Shown: positions 1 to 7,184, counted from the first letter of the stretch. The stretch is DNA of 24,648 nucleotides from Opitutia bacterium UBA7374 (GCA_002469895.1 DKOA01000011.1:31766-56413); one strand, 5' to 3'. Notes: generated by a model from the letters alone, not told the origin. Numbers and translations are program-made.

Positions 1-56
1 TTTCGGGCTTTGCCGTGGAGAGAAAGGGTTCGTCCTGTGAGGCGGAAACGGATGAT

Positions 57-68
57 CCTAGATCTAGG
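57..68. promoter_or_regulatory. 12-bp perfect palindrome upstream of nrdR
   Basis: CCTAGATCTAGG is a perfect self-complementary 12-mer, 16 bases before the candidate -35 box of nrdR. It could be an operator. It does not match the NrdR-box consensus as I know it, so the binding protein is unknown. The rest of 1-56 shows no feature I can name. Confidence 0.35.
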
Positions 69-84
69 GGTGTGCCGCATAGGG

Positions 85-113
85 TTGACTAGATGCGGGT
101 ATTTTGTATTACT
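85..113 (+). promoter_or_regulatory. Candidate sigma-70-type promoter of nrdR
   Basis: TTGACT at 85-90 (5 of 6 to the -35 consensus) is followed after 16 bases by TATTAC at 107-112 (4 of 6 to the -10). Transcription would then start around 118-122, almost on the nrdR ATG at 122, giving a leaderless or nearly leaderless mRNA. The absence of a Shine-Dalgarno sequence fits this, but the -10 match is weak. Confidence 0.35.
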
Positions 114-121
114 GATACGCT

Positions 122-586
122 ATGCGATGCCCTAAATGCAGATCAGCAGAAACCAAGGTATTGGACACACGCACGGCGAAAAATGAAACTTCGATTCGCC
201 GCCGTCGTCAGTGTCTCGATTGTGATGCCCGTTTTACCACGGTAGAAGAAGTACTGCGCGGGGACTTGCTGGTGGTCAAACGCGATGGCCGGCGGGAGGA
301 TTTCGATCGGGCCAAAATGCTGGGCGGGATCAAAAAGGCTGTGCAAAAGCGTCCGGTTGATTTTATGCAGATTGAGATGCTGGTGGCCGATGTTATGGCC
401 TCGCTGGAAAAAGAGTTTGATCAGGAGATCCCTTCCAAGGCGATCGGCGAACAGATCATGGTCCGGCTCAAGCAAATTGACCAGATCGCATATGTTCGCT
501 ATGCCTCGGTGTATAAAGATTTTCGCGATATTAGCGAGTTATTGGAGGAAATCGATTCTCTGAAGCAACCGAAGAGCCATGCCTAA
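122..586 (+). CDS. nrdR: Transcriptional repressor NrdR
   Basis: This is the (d)ATP-sensing repressor of ribonucleotide reductase genes, a cytoplasmic DNA-binding protein. The N-terminus carries a zinc ribbon with cysteine pairs CPKC (residues 3-6) and CLDC (31-34), separated by the basic stretch SIRRRRQ that contributes to DNA binding. An ATP-cone domain follows at about residues 49-139 (VVKRDGRREDFDRAKM and onward). The length of 154 residues is normal for the family. The ATG at 122 places the zinc ribbon at the very N-terminus, as in other NrdR proteins. No Shine-Dalgarno sequence is visible. The last 8 bases overlap the next gene, so the two are probably translated together. No ribonucleotide reductase gene lies in the window. 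Confidence 0.96.
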   Translation: MRCPKCRSAETKVLDTRTAKNETSIRRRRQCLDCDARFTTVEEVLRGDLLVVKRDGRREDFDRAKMLGGIKKAVQKRPVDFMQIEMLVADVMASLEKEFDQEIPSKAIGEQIMVRLKQIDQIAYVRYASVYKDFRDISELLEEIDSLKQPKSHA

Positions 587-1055
587 GAGCGGTCCTTTGC
601 AGCAGTTGCGTATTTTGAGCAGCTTACTGGAGGGCGTCGTCGGGGCGGATCCGGAAGGTGGCCAGCATGCGCGAAGGGTACTGGATTTGGTCGATGAGCA
701 GCCGGAGCTGGCGAGGCGCCAAATCTCGCTCTCCGGCAGTATTCCAAAACTGGCCCGTCTTCATTTCGGGGAAGGCAGTGCCCCGAGTGTGGCATTTGCC
801 TATTGGCATGTGGAGGGGCCGGAGGACTATGCGCCGCTTTGGTTGCGCCGGTCGATTATTGAAAGGATGAAGGCGCTTTCAGGCCGGCGTCATGCTTGTC
901 TGATTGTTACCGGTCTGCGTGAGGCGGTTTGCCCGGATGGAGCCTACTGGACACGACGTCGGGAGGCGCGCTATCGGCGTCTCCGCAGTTGGATCGATGA
1001 CTTGGCCGCAACCTGGGCGCCGAAAGGTTCGAACTTGCAGGTCATCGTACTCTAA
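579..1055 (+). CDS. Hypothetical protein, translationally coupled to nrdR
   Basis: I do not recognise this 158-residue protein. It starts inside the end of nrdR (8-base overlap, different frame), which argues for a real gene in the same operon. It is rich in Arg, Leu and Trp, with a basic C-terminal half containing YWTRRREARYRRLRSWIDDL. There is no signal peptide and no clear membrane segment, so it is probably cytoplasmic. A segment around residues 72-95 (AFAYWHVEGPEDYAPLWLRR) is tryptophan- and tyrosine-rich. The rest is helical in character. Position alone hints at a link with nucleotide metabolism or NrdR, but nothing in the sequence shows this. Confidence 0.75.
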   Translation: MPKSGPLQQLRILSSLLEGVVGADPEGGQHARRVLDLVDEQPELARRQISLSGSIPKLARLHFGEGSAPSVAFAYWHVEGPEDYAPLWLRRSIIERMKALSGRRHACLIVTGLREAVCPDGAYWTRRREARYRRLRSWIDDLAATWAPKGSNLQVIVL

Positions 1056-1069
1056 GCCATACCATAAAA

Positions 1070-1147
1070 GGCAAACGATTTGCCCGGACGGGGCAGGGTA
1101 GGGTCTGCATTCCTTAAGAGTGGACTGGCTCCGGCGCTTTGCGCTGG
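1070..1147 (+). other. Hairpin-rich spacer between the 158-aa gene and the HIT gene
   Basis: Two good stem-loops lie in the 123-base spacer. GGCAAA-CGA-TTTGCC occupies 1070-1084 (6-bp perfect stem, 3-base loop). CCGGCGC-TTT-GCGCTGG occupies 1131-1147 (7 pairs with one G-U, 3-base loop). A shorter GCCC/GGGC stem (1082-1094) overlaps the first. Neither main hairpin is followed by a T-run, so they are not standard intrinsic terminators. They may end the nrdR transcript by another route or shape the leader of the HIT gene. Confidence 0.4.
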
Positions 1148-1178
1148 TCTCGATCGCGGCAATTGTTTGTATGTCGGC

Positions 1179-1517
1179 ATGTCCACGCTATTTGAAAAAA
1201 TCATTGCCCGGGAGATTCCGGCAAAGATCGAGCACGAGGATGATTTGTGCATCGTTATTCACGATATCGACCCGCAGGCACCGACGCATTTGTTGGTCAT
1301 TCCGAAACAAGTGGTGCCCCGGATCGGCGAGGCCACCGAGGCGGAGCAGTCTCTCCTTGGCCACTTGTTATTGACCGCGGCAAAGGTCGCTCAATCGCTG
1401 CATCTCTCCGGGGGGTACCGGGTGGTAGTCAACAATGGCCCCGATGGCGGAGAAACCGTGCCGCACTTACATGTGCATGTGCTCGGTGGGCGGGCGCTGA
1501 CTTGGCCGCCGGGTTGA
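1179..1517 (+). CDS. HIT-family nucleotide hydrolase (HinT-like)
   Basis: A histidine triad protein of the HinT branch, which hydrolyses phosphoramidates of purine nucleotides such as AMP-lysine in the cytoplasm as a homodimer. The triad HLHVHVL occurs at residues 96-102, with His98 the predicted nucleophile, followed by GGR. The N-terminus (FEKIIAREIPAKI, then DIDPQAPTHLLVIPK) matches the HinT layout. The reading frame is open back to 1080, but the family alignment begins at the ATG at 1179, giving 112 residues, the normal size. No Shine-Dalgarno is visible. The chain ends soon after the triad with ALTWPPG, typical of short HinT proteins. The exact substrate is not shown by the sequence. Confidence 0.93.
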   Translation: MSTLFEKIIAREIPAKIEHEDDLCIVIHDIDPQAPTHLLVIPKQVVPRIGEATEAEQSLLGHLLLTAAKVAQSLHLSGGYRVVVNNGPDGGETVPHLHVHVLGGRALTWPPG

Positions 1518-1530
1518 TTCCGGCTTCATT
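1508..1530 (+). terminator. Possible weak terminator at the end of the HIT gene
   Basis: GCCGG (1508-1512) and CCGGC (1520-1524) form a 5-bp stem around a 7-base loop that contains the HIT stop codon. The following TTCATTCCTTT is T-rich but interrupted. It lies between convergent genes, where a terminator is expected, yet the stem is short. The remainder of the spacer to 1638 shows nothing clear. Confidence 0.25.
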
Positions 1531-1638
1531 CCTTTCGATGAGCCAATTTTTACTGCCTAGGATTGGAAACGTGCCGGGTAAAAAGAAACGCACCGCACGC
1601 AAAATATTGATTGAGAAGTCCGTTTGCAGAGTTTGGGT

Positions 1639-3066
1639 TCAACTGCCCTGCAGGACATGCAGGTTGGCCATGGAAATGCCGCTGAGCATAGCACCGACGA
1701 TACCGAGGAAGCCCTGATCGGTGCCGGCGAGGTAGACATTGTCCAGATGGGTGCGGCCTGCGCGGCTCTTGCCGGGCGCTCCATAAATGGCACCGTTTAG
1801 GTGACCGGTAAATTTGCGCACGGTTCGGGGGGTGAACATGTCTTTGGCTACGCGGTGTGCGTCTAGCGGGAGCTTGCCTGCAGGGAGGATGTTCAGGGCG
1901 ACTTTTTGCAGTTCGCCGTACCAGTGTTCTTTTTCTTGGCGGTAGTCGTCTTCGCCCAGAGCGCACCATCGGTCGTGGTTCGCCATGGCGGTGATCCGAA
2001 GAAAGCCCTCATCGAGTTGCCGATCACCATAGTCGTAGTTGTTCGGAAAACAGATCACGCCGCTGGTCGGATCAATCAGATCCGCGTCCACCCGGGAATA
2101 GCTGAATCGATCGCGGGTATTGAAGAAAATTATAGTGTCGTCCCATCCGAAATCGGCCGGTTGCCGGTCCAGTACGGTGATGGTCTCAGCATACCCGAGC
2201 TGGCCGACGTTCTCGGCTTGCGCGTCGGCTTTCTGGTCTTCGCAGAGACGGGTGGTTTCGACGGCACCCGCAGTGGAGAGGATAGAATCTGCCGTCAAGG
2301 TGGTGCCGTTGTCGAGAGTGACTGCGGTCGCGCGACTCCCTTCGGTATGAATACACTGCACCCCACACTTCATTTTGCGCTGGCCACCGAGCGAGCGGTA
2401 TTTGTCCTGCAGCAAGCGGATAATGACTCGGACGCCATCGAAGGGGCGGGCGAAGCCTTCGAAAAAGAGCGAGCGAAACATGATGGCAAACTGCAAATAG
2501 TCCATATCGTGCTCCTCGGCGCTGCCGTAGTACATGACCGGACAGAAGAGCATGTCCTCCAGAAGCGGATCTTTGATGTGCTGCTGTACGGCCGCCCGGG
2601 CCGAACTGGGGGCTGCGCCGAGATCGAAAGCATCGAGTTCCCGAATCTCAGTGGTCAGCGCGCGGAAGCCGTCCATTTGATCGGGAAAGCTGCGTTCGAT
2701 TTCAGACTCAAGCAGCGCGAAATCATTATCAAAGCGTATTTGGCGATCGGGAAAGGCGATCCGCGAGCCATGCTGCTGGCAAAGATCGAGAGCATCGTAG
2801 GGGATCCGTAATTGGCGGAGCAGCTTGTTCAGGGGACTGCCCTTGGTGCCCTTCGGGACGTAGTTGGTCAGGGCATGCAGGCCCACGTCGTACTTGCGGC
2901 CCTCTATGCTGTAGAAAGAGTTGAGGCCACCGCTGGCGTTGTGACGTTCGAGGATGAGGACCTCTTTCCCAGCCAAAGCAAGGCGAATGCCGGCAGCCAG
3001 TCCAGCCATGCCGGCTCCGATGATGATGGTTTCGAAATGCTGACTTTCGGTCAGTGAAATAGCCAT
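1639..3066 (-). CDS. FAD-dependent oxidoreductase, phytoene desaturase/CrtISO-like
   Basis: A 475-residue flavoprotein of the CrtI/phytoene-dehydrogenase superfamily, whose members desaturate or isomerise long hydrophobic chains. The N-terminus holds the dinucleotide fold GAGMAG (17-22) with the ribose-binding acidic residue near Glu40, then the ASGGLNSF segment typical of the group. The C-terminus has the second FAD motif, LDNVYLAGTDQGFLGIVGAM. No transmembrane helix or signal peptide is evident. The start at 3066 has GAGG 7 bases upstream, one of the few Shine-Dalgarno sequences in the window. It is the last gene of a ketoacyl synthase-ACP-oxidoreductase cassette, so I infer that it acts on an ACP-bound or ACP-derived acyl chain rather than on a carotenoid. 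No carotenoid genes are nearby. The exact substrate is unknown. Confidence 0.82.
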   Translation of the reverse strand: MAISLTESQHFETIIIGAGMAGLAAGIRLALAGKEVLILERHNASGGLNSFYSIEGRKYDVGLHALTNYVPKGTKGSPLNKLLRQLRIPYDALDLCQQHGSRIAFPDRQIRFDNDFALLESEIERSFPDQMDGFRALTTEIRELDAFDLGAAPSSARAAVQQHIKDPLLEDMLFCPVMYYGSAEEHDMDYLQFAIMFRSLFFEGFARPFDGVRVIIRLLQDKYRSLGGQRKMKCGVQCIHTEGSRATAVTLDNGTTLTADSILSTAGAVETTRLCEDQKADAQAENVGQLGYAETITVLDRQPADFGWDDTIIFFNTRDRFSYSRVDADLIDPTSGVICFPNNYDYGDRQLDEGFLRITAMANHDRWCALGEDDYRQEKEHWYGELQKVALNILPAGKLPLDAHRVAKDMFTPRTVRKFTGHLNGAIYGAPGKSRAGRTHLDNVYLAGTDQGFLGIVGAMLSGISMANLHVLQGS

Positions 3067-3123
3067 ATGGAGACCTCAAGCAGACCCGACTACGGGGGTG
3101 GCTCTTAGCAGAGCAGCAGCGGG

Positions 3124-3375
3124 TTACTTCTCGTTGAATTTAGGAGTCAGGTAGTCGGCACAACTGTCGAGCGAGGCCAGCCTTGGATAATCTTCCTCGG
3201 GAACTTCGATGCCATGCTGCTTGCGCAATTCCATGACAATATCGAGGAAATCCATGGAATCGAGATCCATCTGATCGCGCAGACTGACATCACCTTTTAA
3301 GTCTGTAGTGTCTTCATCCGGGGCGATTTCGTTGATGATGTCGATGACGATTTGTTTTACCTGATCTTCTGTCAT
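3124..3375 (-). CDS. Acyl carrier protein (dedicated, non-FabD-cluster)
   Basis: An 83-residue acidic carrier protein. The phosphopantetheine attachment site is Ser40 in DLDSMDFLDIVMEL, where DSM replaces the more common DSL. Flanking helices match the usual four-helix ACP fold. It sits 28 bases after the ketoacyl synthase stop and 57 bases before the oxidoreductase, so the three are probably one operon. It is likely a carrier for that cassette rather than the housekeeping AcpP, because none of fabD, fabG, fabH or plsX is adjacent. The divergent residues around the serine (MDLDSMDF) also suggest a specialised partner set. A phosphopantetheinyl transferase must be encoded elsewhere. Confidence 0.9.
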   Translation of the reverse strand: MTEDQVKQIVIDIINEIAPDEDTTDLKGDVSLRDQMDLDSMDFLDIVMELRKQHGIEVPEEDYPRLASLDSCADYLTPKFNEK

Positions 3376-3403
3376 GTTATTCTATGCGTTCTGCTGGGTT
3401 GGG

Positions 3404-4639
3404 TTATTTTGTGAACTTGCGCACGATGAGTGCGGAGTTGATTCCCAGCATTCCGAATGAGTTGTTAAGGATAAGTTCGACGGCGTCAACCTTGTGTGGT
3501 TGGTTGACTACGAGGTTCGGGAGTTCGCATTCTGGGTCGAGTTCGTCGATATTGATGGTCGGGTGTACGACATTATCGTCAAAGGCAGGCAGGTTGCCTG
3601 CGAGTTCCAGGGCACCGGCCGCTCCCATTGCGTGCCCGATAAAGCTTTTTGTATTATTCACATAGGTGGTCGGGCAGTCGGCAAAAACTTCTGCGATCGC
3701 CTTGCATTCCTGAATGTCGCCCTGCGGGGTCGAGGTGGCGTGGGTGTTCACGATATCGATGTCTCCGGGCTCTAGGCCGGCCTGGGCGATTGCCGCACGC
3801 ATGCATTCCGCCTGGCGGACCGGATTCGGCAGTACGTAGTCGCTGGCGTCGGAATTGATGCAGTAGCCGATAATCTCTCCAAGAATGTGGGCTCCGCGTG
3901 CCTGCGCATCTTCCAGTCGCTCAAGGGTGTAAATGGCGCCTCCTTCAGAAACCACGATCCCGTTGCGCCCCCGGTCAAAGGGTCGGCTGGCTTTTTCCGG
4001 GTCTGTGTGATCCGCCAGAGCACCCTGGCTTTTGAAGCCGGCAAAGATGCCAAAAGTTTGCACACTCTCACTCACTCCGCCTGCCAGCGCACAGTCGACT
4101 TCCCGCAGACGCAACATTTGCACGGCTTGCACCAATCCGGCATTGCCCGCCGCGCAGGCCGCTCCGATGGTATAGTGCGGGCCTGTGATGCCCATGTTGA
4201 TGGTGATCTCTCCAGCCGGATTATTGGCTACGGTGCGCGGGTTGTGGTGGTGCGTCCAGTAGCGGGTGTCGTAGTCAAACTTGGAGATGTTGTAGACTTC
4301 GTTTTCGGTTTCTACATTGCCATGCTCGGTCGTTCCCACGTAGACCCCGATCCGGTTCTTATCCATGGCCGCAAAGTCTAACCCGCTGTTTGCCACGGCT
4401 TCCCGGGCACAGTAGATGGCGATGCTGCCGGCCCGGGTGCCGACACGCAGTTCTTTTCGCTTCTGGTACTTTTTCGGATCAAAGTCACAGATGCCTGCCG
4501 ACACCTTACCAATGTAGCGCATGTCGATGGTTTGCACGCCGGAAACGCCTTCCAGCAATTGCTTGCGGTAGGTTTCCAAACAGTTTCCGTTCGGAGAGGT
4601 CAGGCCCACACCTGTGATGACGATCCTTGTTTGCTCCAT
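3404..4639 (-). CDS. Beta-ketoacyl-ACP synthase, FabF-like (KAS II family)
   Basis: A 411-residue condensing enzyme that extends an ACP-bound acyl chain by decarboxylative Claisen condensation. The catalytic set is complete: Cys162 in AACAAGNAG, His300 in VNTHATSTPQGD and His336 in KSFIGHAMGAAGALE, with Lys331 just before. The two-domain thiolase fold and length are those of FabF. The nucleophile context ACAAGN differs from the usual ACASS/ACATG form, which points to a divergent, probably secondary-metabolism enzyme. It is the first gene of a minus-strand cassette with an ACP and a CrtI-like oxidoreductase. No ketoreductase, dehydratase or chain-length factor is present, so those activities would have to come from elsewhere. 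Confidence 0.92.
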   Translation of the reverse strand: MEQTRIVITGVGLTSPNGNCLETYRKQLLEGVSGVQTIDMRYIGKVSAGICDFDPKKYQKRKELRVGTRAGSIAIYCAREAVANSGLDFAAMDKNRIGVYVGTTEHGNVETENEVYNISKFDYDTRYWTHHHNPRTVANNPAGEITINMGITGPHYTIGAACAAGNAGLVQAVQMLRLREVDCALAGGVSESVQTFGIFAGFKSQGALADHTDPEKASRPFDRGRNGIVVSEGGAIYTLERLEDAQARGAHILGEIIGYCINSDASDYVLPNPVRQAECMRAAIAQAGLEPGDIDIVNTHATSTPQGDIQECKAIAEVFADCPTTYVNNTKSFIGHAMGAAGALELAGNLPAFDDNVVHPTINIDELDPECELPNLVVNQPHKVDAVELILNNSFGMLGINSALIVRKFTK

Positions 4640-4653
4640 CGATAGCCGCTCTT

Positions 4654-4682
4654 GTTACCATGTCGAGCGGTGGGGCTGTCAA
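4654..4682 (-). promoter_or_regulatory. Candidate promoter of the KS-ACP-oxidoreductase cassette
   Basis: On the minus strand a perfect TTGACA lies at 4682-4677. After 17 bases comes GGTAAC (4659-4654), a weak -10 with 3 of 6 matches. The predicted transcript start is only about 8 bases before the ketoacyl synthase ATG. The -35 is convincing and the -10 is not, so an activator may be needed. Confidence 0.4.
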
Positions 4683-4722
4683 TAACGGAAAAACAGAATA
4701 CACTTCTTTACGCTCGCTCGAC
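4662..4722. repeat. Spaced 8-bp inverted repeat in the divergent spacer
   Basis: GTCGAGCG (4662-4669) and its exact complement CGCTCGAC (4715-4722) lie 45 bases apart between the divergent ketoacyl synthase and galE genes. The left copy falls between the -35 and -10 of the candidate cassette promoter. This arrangement suits a repressor that bridges two half-sites, but a chance pair cannot be excluded. Confidence 0.3.
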
Positions 4723-4791
4723 GGGACCCGGCAGAGGCAAGAAAGACTGTTTTTTCTTCGACAAATATCGACTGTTTGTTTGCCTGACTCG

Positions 4792-5781
4792 ATGAAAGTA
4801 CTCGTTGTTGGAGGGGCCGGTTACATCGGTAGTCATTGTGTTCGTCAGTTGCAGGCGGCCGGCCATCAGCCGGTGGTGCTGGATAATCTGGTCTTCGGTC
4901 ACCGGCAGGCGGTCGCCGAGGATGTGCCCTTTTATGATTGCGATCTGGGTGATTCATCGGCGGTCGGTCAGATTCTGGAAAAAGAGTCGATCGAGCTGGT
5001 CATGCATTTTGCAGCGTTCGCTTATGTCGGAGAGTCGGTCACCGACCCGCGCAAATATTATAACAATAATTTTGTTGCGACGCTTCGACTGCTCGAGGCG
5101 ATGCTCGATCACGGCGTTCATAAGTTTGTTTTTTCTTCAACCTGTGCGACCTATGGCGAGCCGGCTACCTTACCGCTGACCGAGACCATGTCGCAGGCCC
5201 CGATCAATCCCTATGGCCAGACTAAGCTGGATGTGGAAAATTGTCTCAAGACATTTGCTCAGGCGTACGGCATGAGCTTCGCTGCTTTTCGTTACTTTAA
5301 TGCTTCCGGAGCCGCCGAGGACGGCACGATCGGGGAGGACCATAAGCCGGAGACGCACCTCATCCCTCTGGTCATTGATGCGGCCACCGGACGTCGTGAA
5401 AATATTAAAATTTTCGGCACGGACTACCCTACGCCGGACGGCACCTGCCTGCGGGACTACGTGCATGTGGACGACCTCTCGCGGGCGCATATTGCCGTTT
5501 TTGAAAAGTTGGAAGAGCCTGGCGCGGCCTATTTTTATAATCTGGGCACGGGTCGTCCTAGCTCAGTCCGTGAGATCATTCATGCAGTTGAGGCAGTGAC
5601 CGGGCTATCCGTTCCGGTGATTGAAGCCGATCGCCGCCCGGGCGATCCGCCAGCACTCTATGCCGATTCCAGTAAGGCCTGCAGTGAGCTTGGCTGGGAG
5701 ATACAATACATGGATGTTCAGGACATTATCGCGACGGCGTGGAACTGGCATAAGAAGCATCCGGAAGGCTATCTTTCATAG
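4792..5781 (+). CDS. galE: UDP-glucose 4-epimerase
   Basis: Interconverts UDP-glucose and UDP-galactose (or the N-acetyl forms) in the cytoplasm, feeding exopolysaccharide and lipopolysaccharide synthesis. It is an extended short-chain dehydrogenase: the NAD-binding GGAGYIGSH is at residues 7-15, the FSSTCATYG strand carries the catalytic Thr117, and YGQTK gives Tyr141 and Lys145. GRPSSVREII near the C-terminus is also typical. The frame is open back to 4627, but the fold starts at MKVLVVGGAG, so the ATG at 4792 is chosen, giving 329 residues, normal for GalE. No Shine-Dalgarno is visible. It is divergent from the ketoacyl synthase cassette and 48 bases before the sigma factor gene. UDP-galactose versus UDP-GlcNAc specificity cannot be read here. 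Confidence 0.95.
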   Translation: MKVLVVGGAGYIGSHCVRQLQAAGHQPVVLDNLVFGHRQAVAEDVPFYDCDLGDSSAVGQILEKESIELVMHFAAFAYVGESVTDPRKYYNNNFVATLRLLEAMLDHGVHKFVFSSTCATYGEPATLPLTETMSQAPINPYGQTKLDVENCLKTFAQAYGMSFAAFRYFNASGAAEDGTIGEDHKPETHLIPLVIDAATGRRENIKIFGTDYPTPDGTCLRDYVHVDDLSRAHIAVFEKLEEPGAAYFYNLGTGRPSSVREIIHAVEAVTGLSVPVIEADRRPGDPPALYADSSKACSELGWEIQYMDVQDIIATAWNWHKKHPEGYLS

Positions 5782-5829
5782 ATTGCTTTTGCTTGCCTTT
5801 GGGCACGTCACAATAGAATATTTGGCTCG

Positions 5830-6465
5830 ATGGACCTGACGGGAACAGCGACAAAAGATTTTGCCACCGGCAAGACAGGCACCAGTCCTACAGAGCGGGA
5901 CGCGGATTGGGCCATCGTGCAAGAGGTGCAGGAAGGCCGCGTCGGCGCCTTCGATCAGTTAGTCAGCAAGTACCGGGAGTCTATTTTTTCGATCATCTAC
6001 AATATTACCGGTAATCGTGAGGATGCCTCGGATCTGACCCAGGATACCTTCATCAAAGCTTTTCGGGCGATCGGGCGCTTTAAAGGCAAGTCTGCCTTCT
6101 TTACCTGGATCTATCGCATTGCCCTGAATTCGACGATGACTTTCCTGAAGAAGCAGGGTCGCCGCCGATTCATTAATTATGAGACGGTTCAGGAGACCGC
6201 CAGCTCGTCTGAGGTTGTCGAAAAACTAACCGCAAAAGTACGCACCGAAAAGGGTGTATTGGTACGCGAACTGCAGGAAAGATTGAACGAATCGCTGCAG
6301 AAATTGTCTCCTAAGCATCGGACAGTTGTTATTTTACACGAAATCGAGGGTCTCGAACATGCGGCGATCGCAGAAATCACCAAAACTTCCGTCGGCACGG
6401 TTCGCTCCCGCCTCCACTACGCCAAACAACAGTTACAAGCTTTTCTCAAAGACTATTTAGACTAA
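5830..6465 (+). CDS. ECF-type RNA polymerase sigma factor (sigma-24/RpoE-like)
   Basis: A 211-residue group 4 sigma factor that directs RNA polymerase to a stress or envelope regulon. After about 30 unstructured residues, region 2 spans about 38-108, with the promoter-melting and -10-binding part at DASDLTQDTFIKAFRAI and FFTWIYRIALN. A linker of about 40 residues follows. Region 4 (about 150-207) has the helix-turn-helix AAIAEITKTSVGTVRSRL that reads the -35. There is no region 1.1 or 3. It is followed, across a tandem repeat, by a membrane protein that looks like its anti-sigma factor and by an HtrA-like pseudo-protease. A possible -10, TAGAAT at 5814-5819, lies just upstream but lacks a good -35. 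Confidence 0.94.
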   Translation: MDLTGTATKDFATGKTGTSPTERDADWAIVQEVQEGRVGAFDQLVSKYRESIFSIIYNITGNREDASDLTQDTFIKAFRAIGRFKGKSAFFTWIYRIALNSTMTFLKKQGRRRFINYETVQETASSSEVVEKLTAKVRTEKGVLVRELQERLNESLQKLSPKHRTVVILHEIEGLEHAAIAEITKTSVGTVRSRLHYAKQQLQAFLKDYLD

Positions 6466-6551
6466 ACCCAGACGAAACCTCGAATAAACCCAGACGAGAC
6501 CTCGAAGAAACTTAAACGAAACCTCGAAGAAATCTGAACTAACTCGGATCG
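6464..6551 (+). repeat. 22-bp tandem repeat, about four copies, between sigma and anti-sigma genes
   Basis: Units start at 6464, 6486, 6508 and 6530, a strict 22-base period. The core is AAACCCAGACGAAACCTCGA. Copies one and two differ at few positions, copy three has CTTAAAC for CCCAGAC, and copy four is degenerate. The first copy includes the last two bases of the sigma factor stop codon. Since 22 is not a multiple of three and the run follows a stop, it is not coding. The strand is A- and C-rich with few T, so an RNA copy would be largely unpaired. The rest of the spacer to 6608 contains GGACCCGGTCC (imperfect palindrome) and no other clear signal. Confidence 0.85.
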
Positions 6552-6608
6552 GACCCGGTCCAAACCAAACGAACTCGTTTATACGCCCATTTTCAAAACC
6601 ACCGAACA

Positions 6609-7181
6609 ATGCTGAACCATAAAAAAGACCCGACAAAAAAGGATCTTCAGCTGGAAGAACTCTTGCGCTTCAAGCGTGCAGAGCGGCCGGATGAAGCCTA
6701 CTGGAATCGCTTCGACCGTGAGCTTCACCAGCGAATGTTGCAAACTCTGGTAAAGAAAGATCCTTTTCATCGGCAAGTACTACGCGCATTTGCCGGCAAA
6801 CGTTTTCCTGTCGGGCTGCTCACGGCTGCCACTGCAGCGGTCGCTCTCGTCGCCATCGGTCCCTTTAGCCAGCCCCAACCGTCCATTTACATGGAAGGGT
6901 CCCTCGCCGCATCGACGCCTCAGTCCGCAGTCTCTGCCCCGCTTGGCTCTGCGGATGCGGATGCGATGAATCCTACAAACGCTGCTAACGCAGCAAATGT
7001 AGTCGAGGGTGTGGAATTTGTGGACTACACAATCGAGTCAATCGGAGTCGGCGAAGAGACCTTCCAGCAAGACTTTGGCATGGATCGAATGGTAGCGGCC
7101 GAGCTGTCTCAGGCAGATTATTCCTTTCAGGAGGCGGCACCGCGTAGTGGTCGAACAATGCTGGCGAGTTTGACCTTTTAG
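6609..7181 (+). CDS. Putative anti-sigma factor, single-pass membrane protein
   Basis: A 190-residue protein with a charged cytoplasmic N-terminus (1-65), one predicted transmembrane helix at about 66-86 (FPVGLLTAATAAVALVAI) and a periplasmic tail of about 100 residues rich in Ala, Glu and Asp. The N-terminal helix has the pattern ELLRFKRAERPDEAYWNRF, which I associate with short membrane proteins found next to ECF sigma genes in Verrucomicrobia. This is recollection, not a domain hit. It lacks the HxxxCxxC zinc motif of ZAS-type anti-sigma factors. Its place directly after the sigma gene, and 3 bases before an HtrA-like gene, supports the role. The tail has no recognised domain. Confidence 0.65.
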   Translation: MLNHKKDPTKKDLQLEELLRFKRAERPDEAYWNRFDRELHQRMLQTLVKKDPFHRQVLRAFAGKRFPVGLLTAATAAVALVAIGPFSQPQPSIYMEGSLAASTPQSAVSAPLGSADADAMNPTNAANAANVVEGVEFVDYTIESIGVGEETFQQDFGMDRMVAAELSQADYSFQEAAPRSGRTMLASLTF

Positions 7182-7184
7182 CGA

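Noticed and set aside
1906..2811. A 301-codon open frame on the + strand
   Set aside because: It lies wholly inside the minus-strand CrtI-like oxidoreductase, which has clear FAD motifs. The + strand translation has no recognisable domain.
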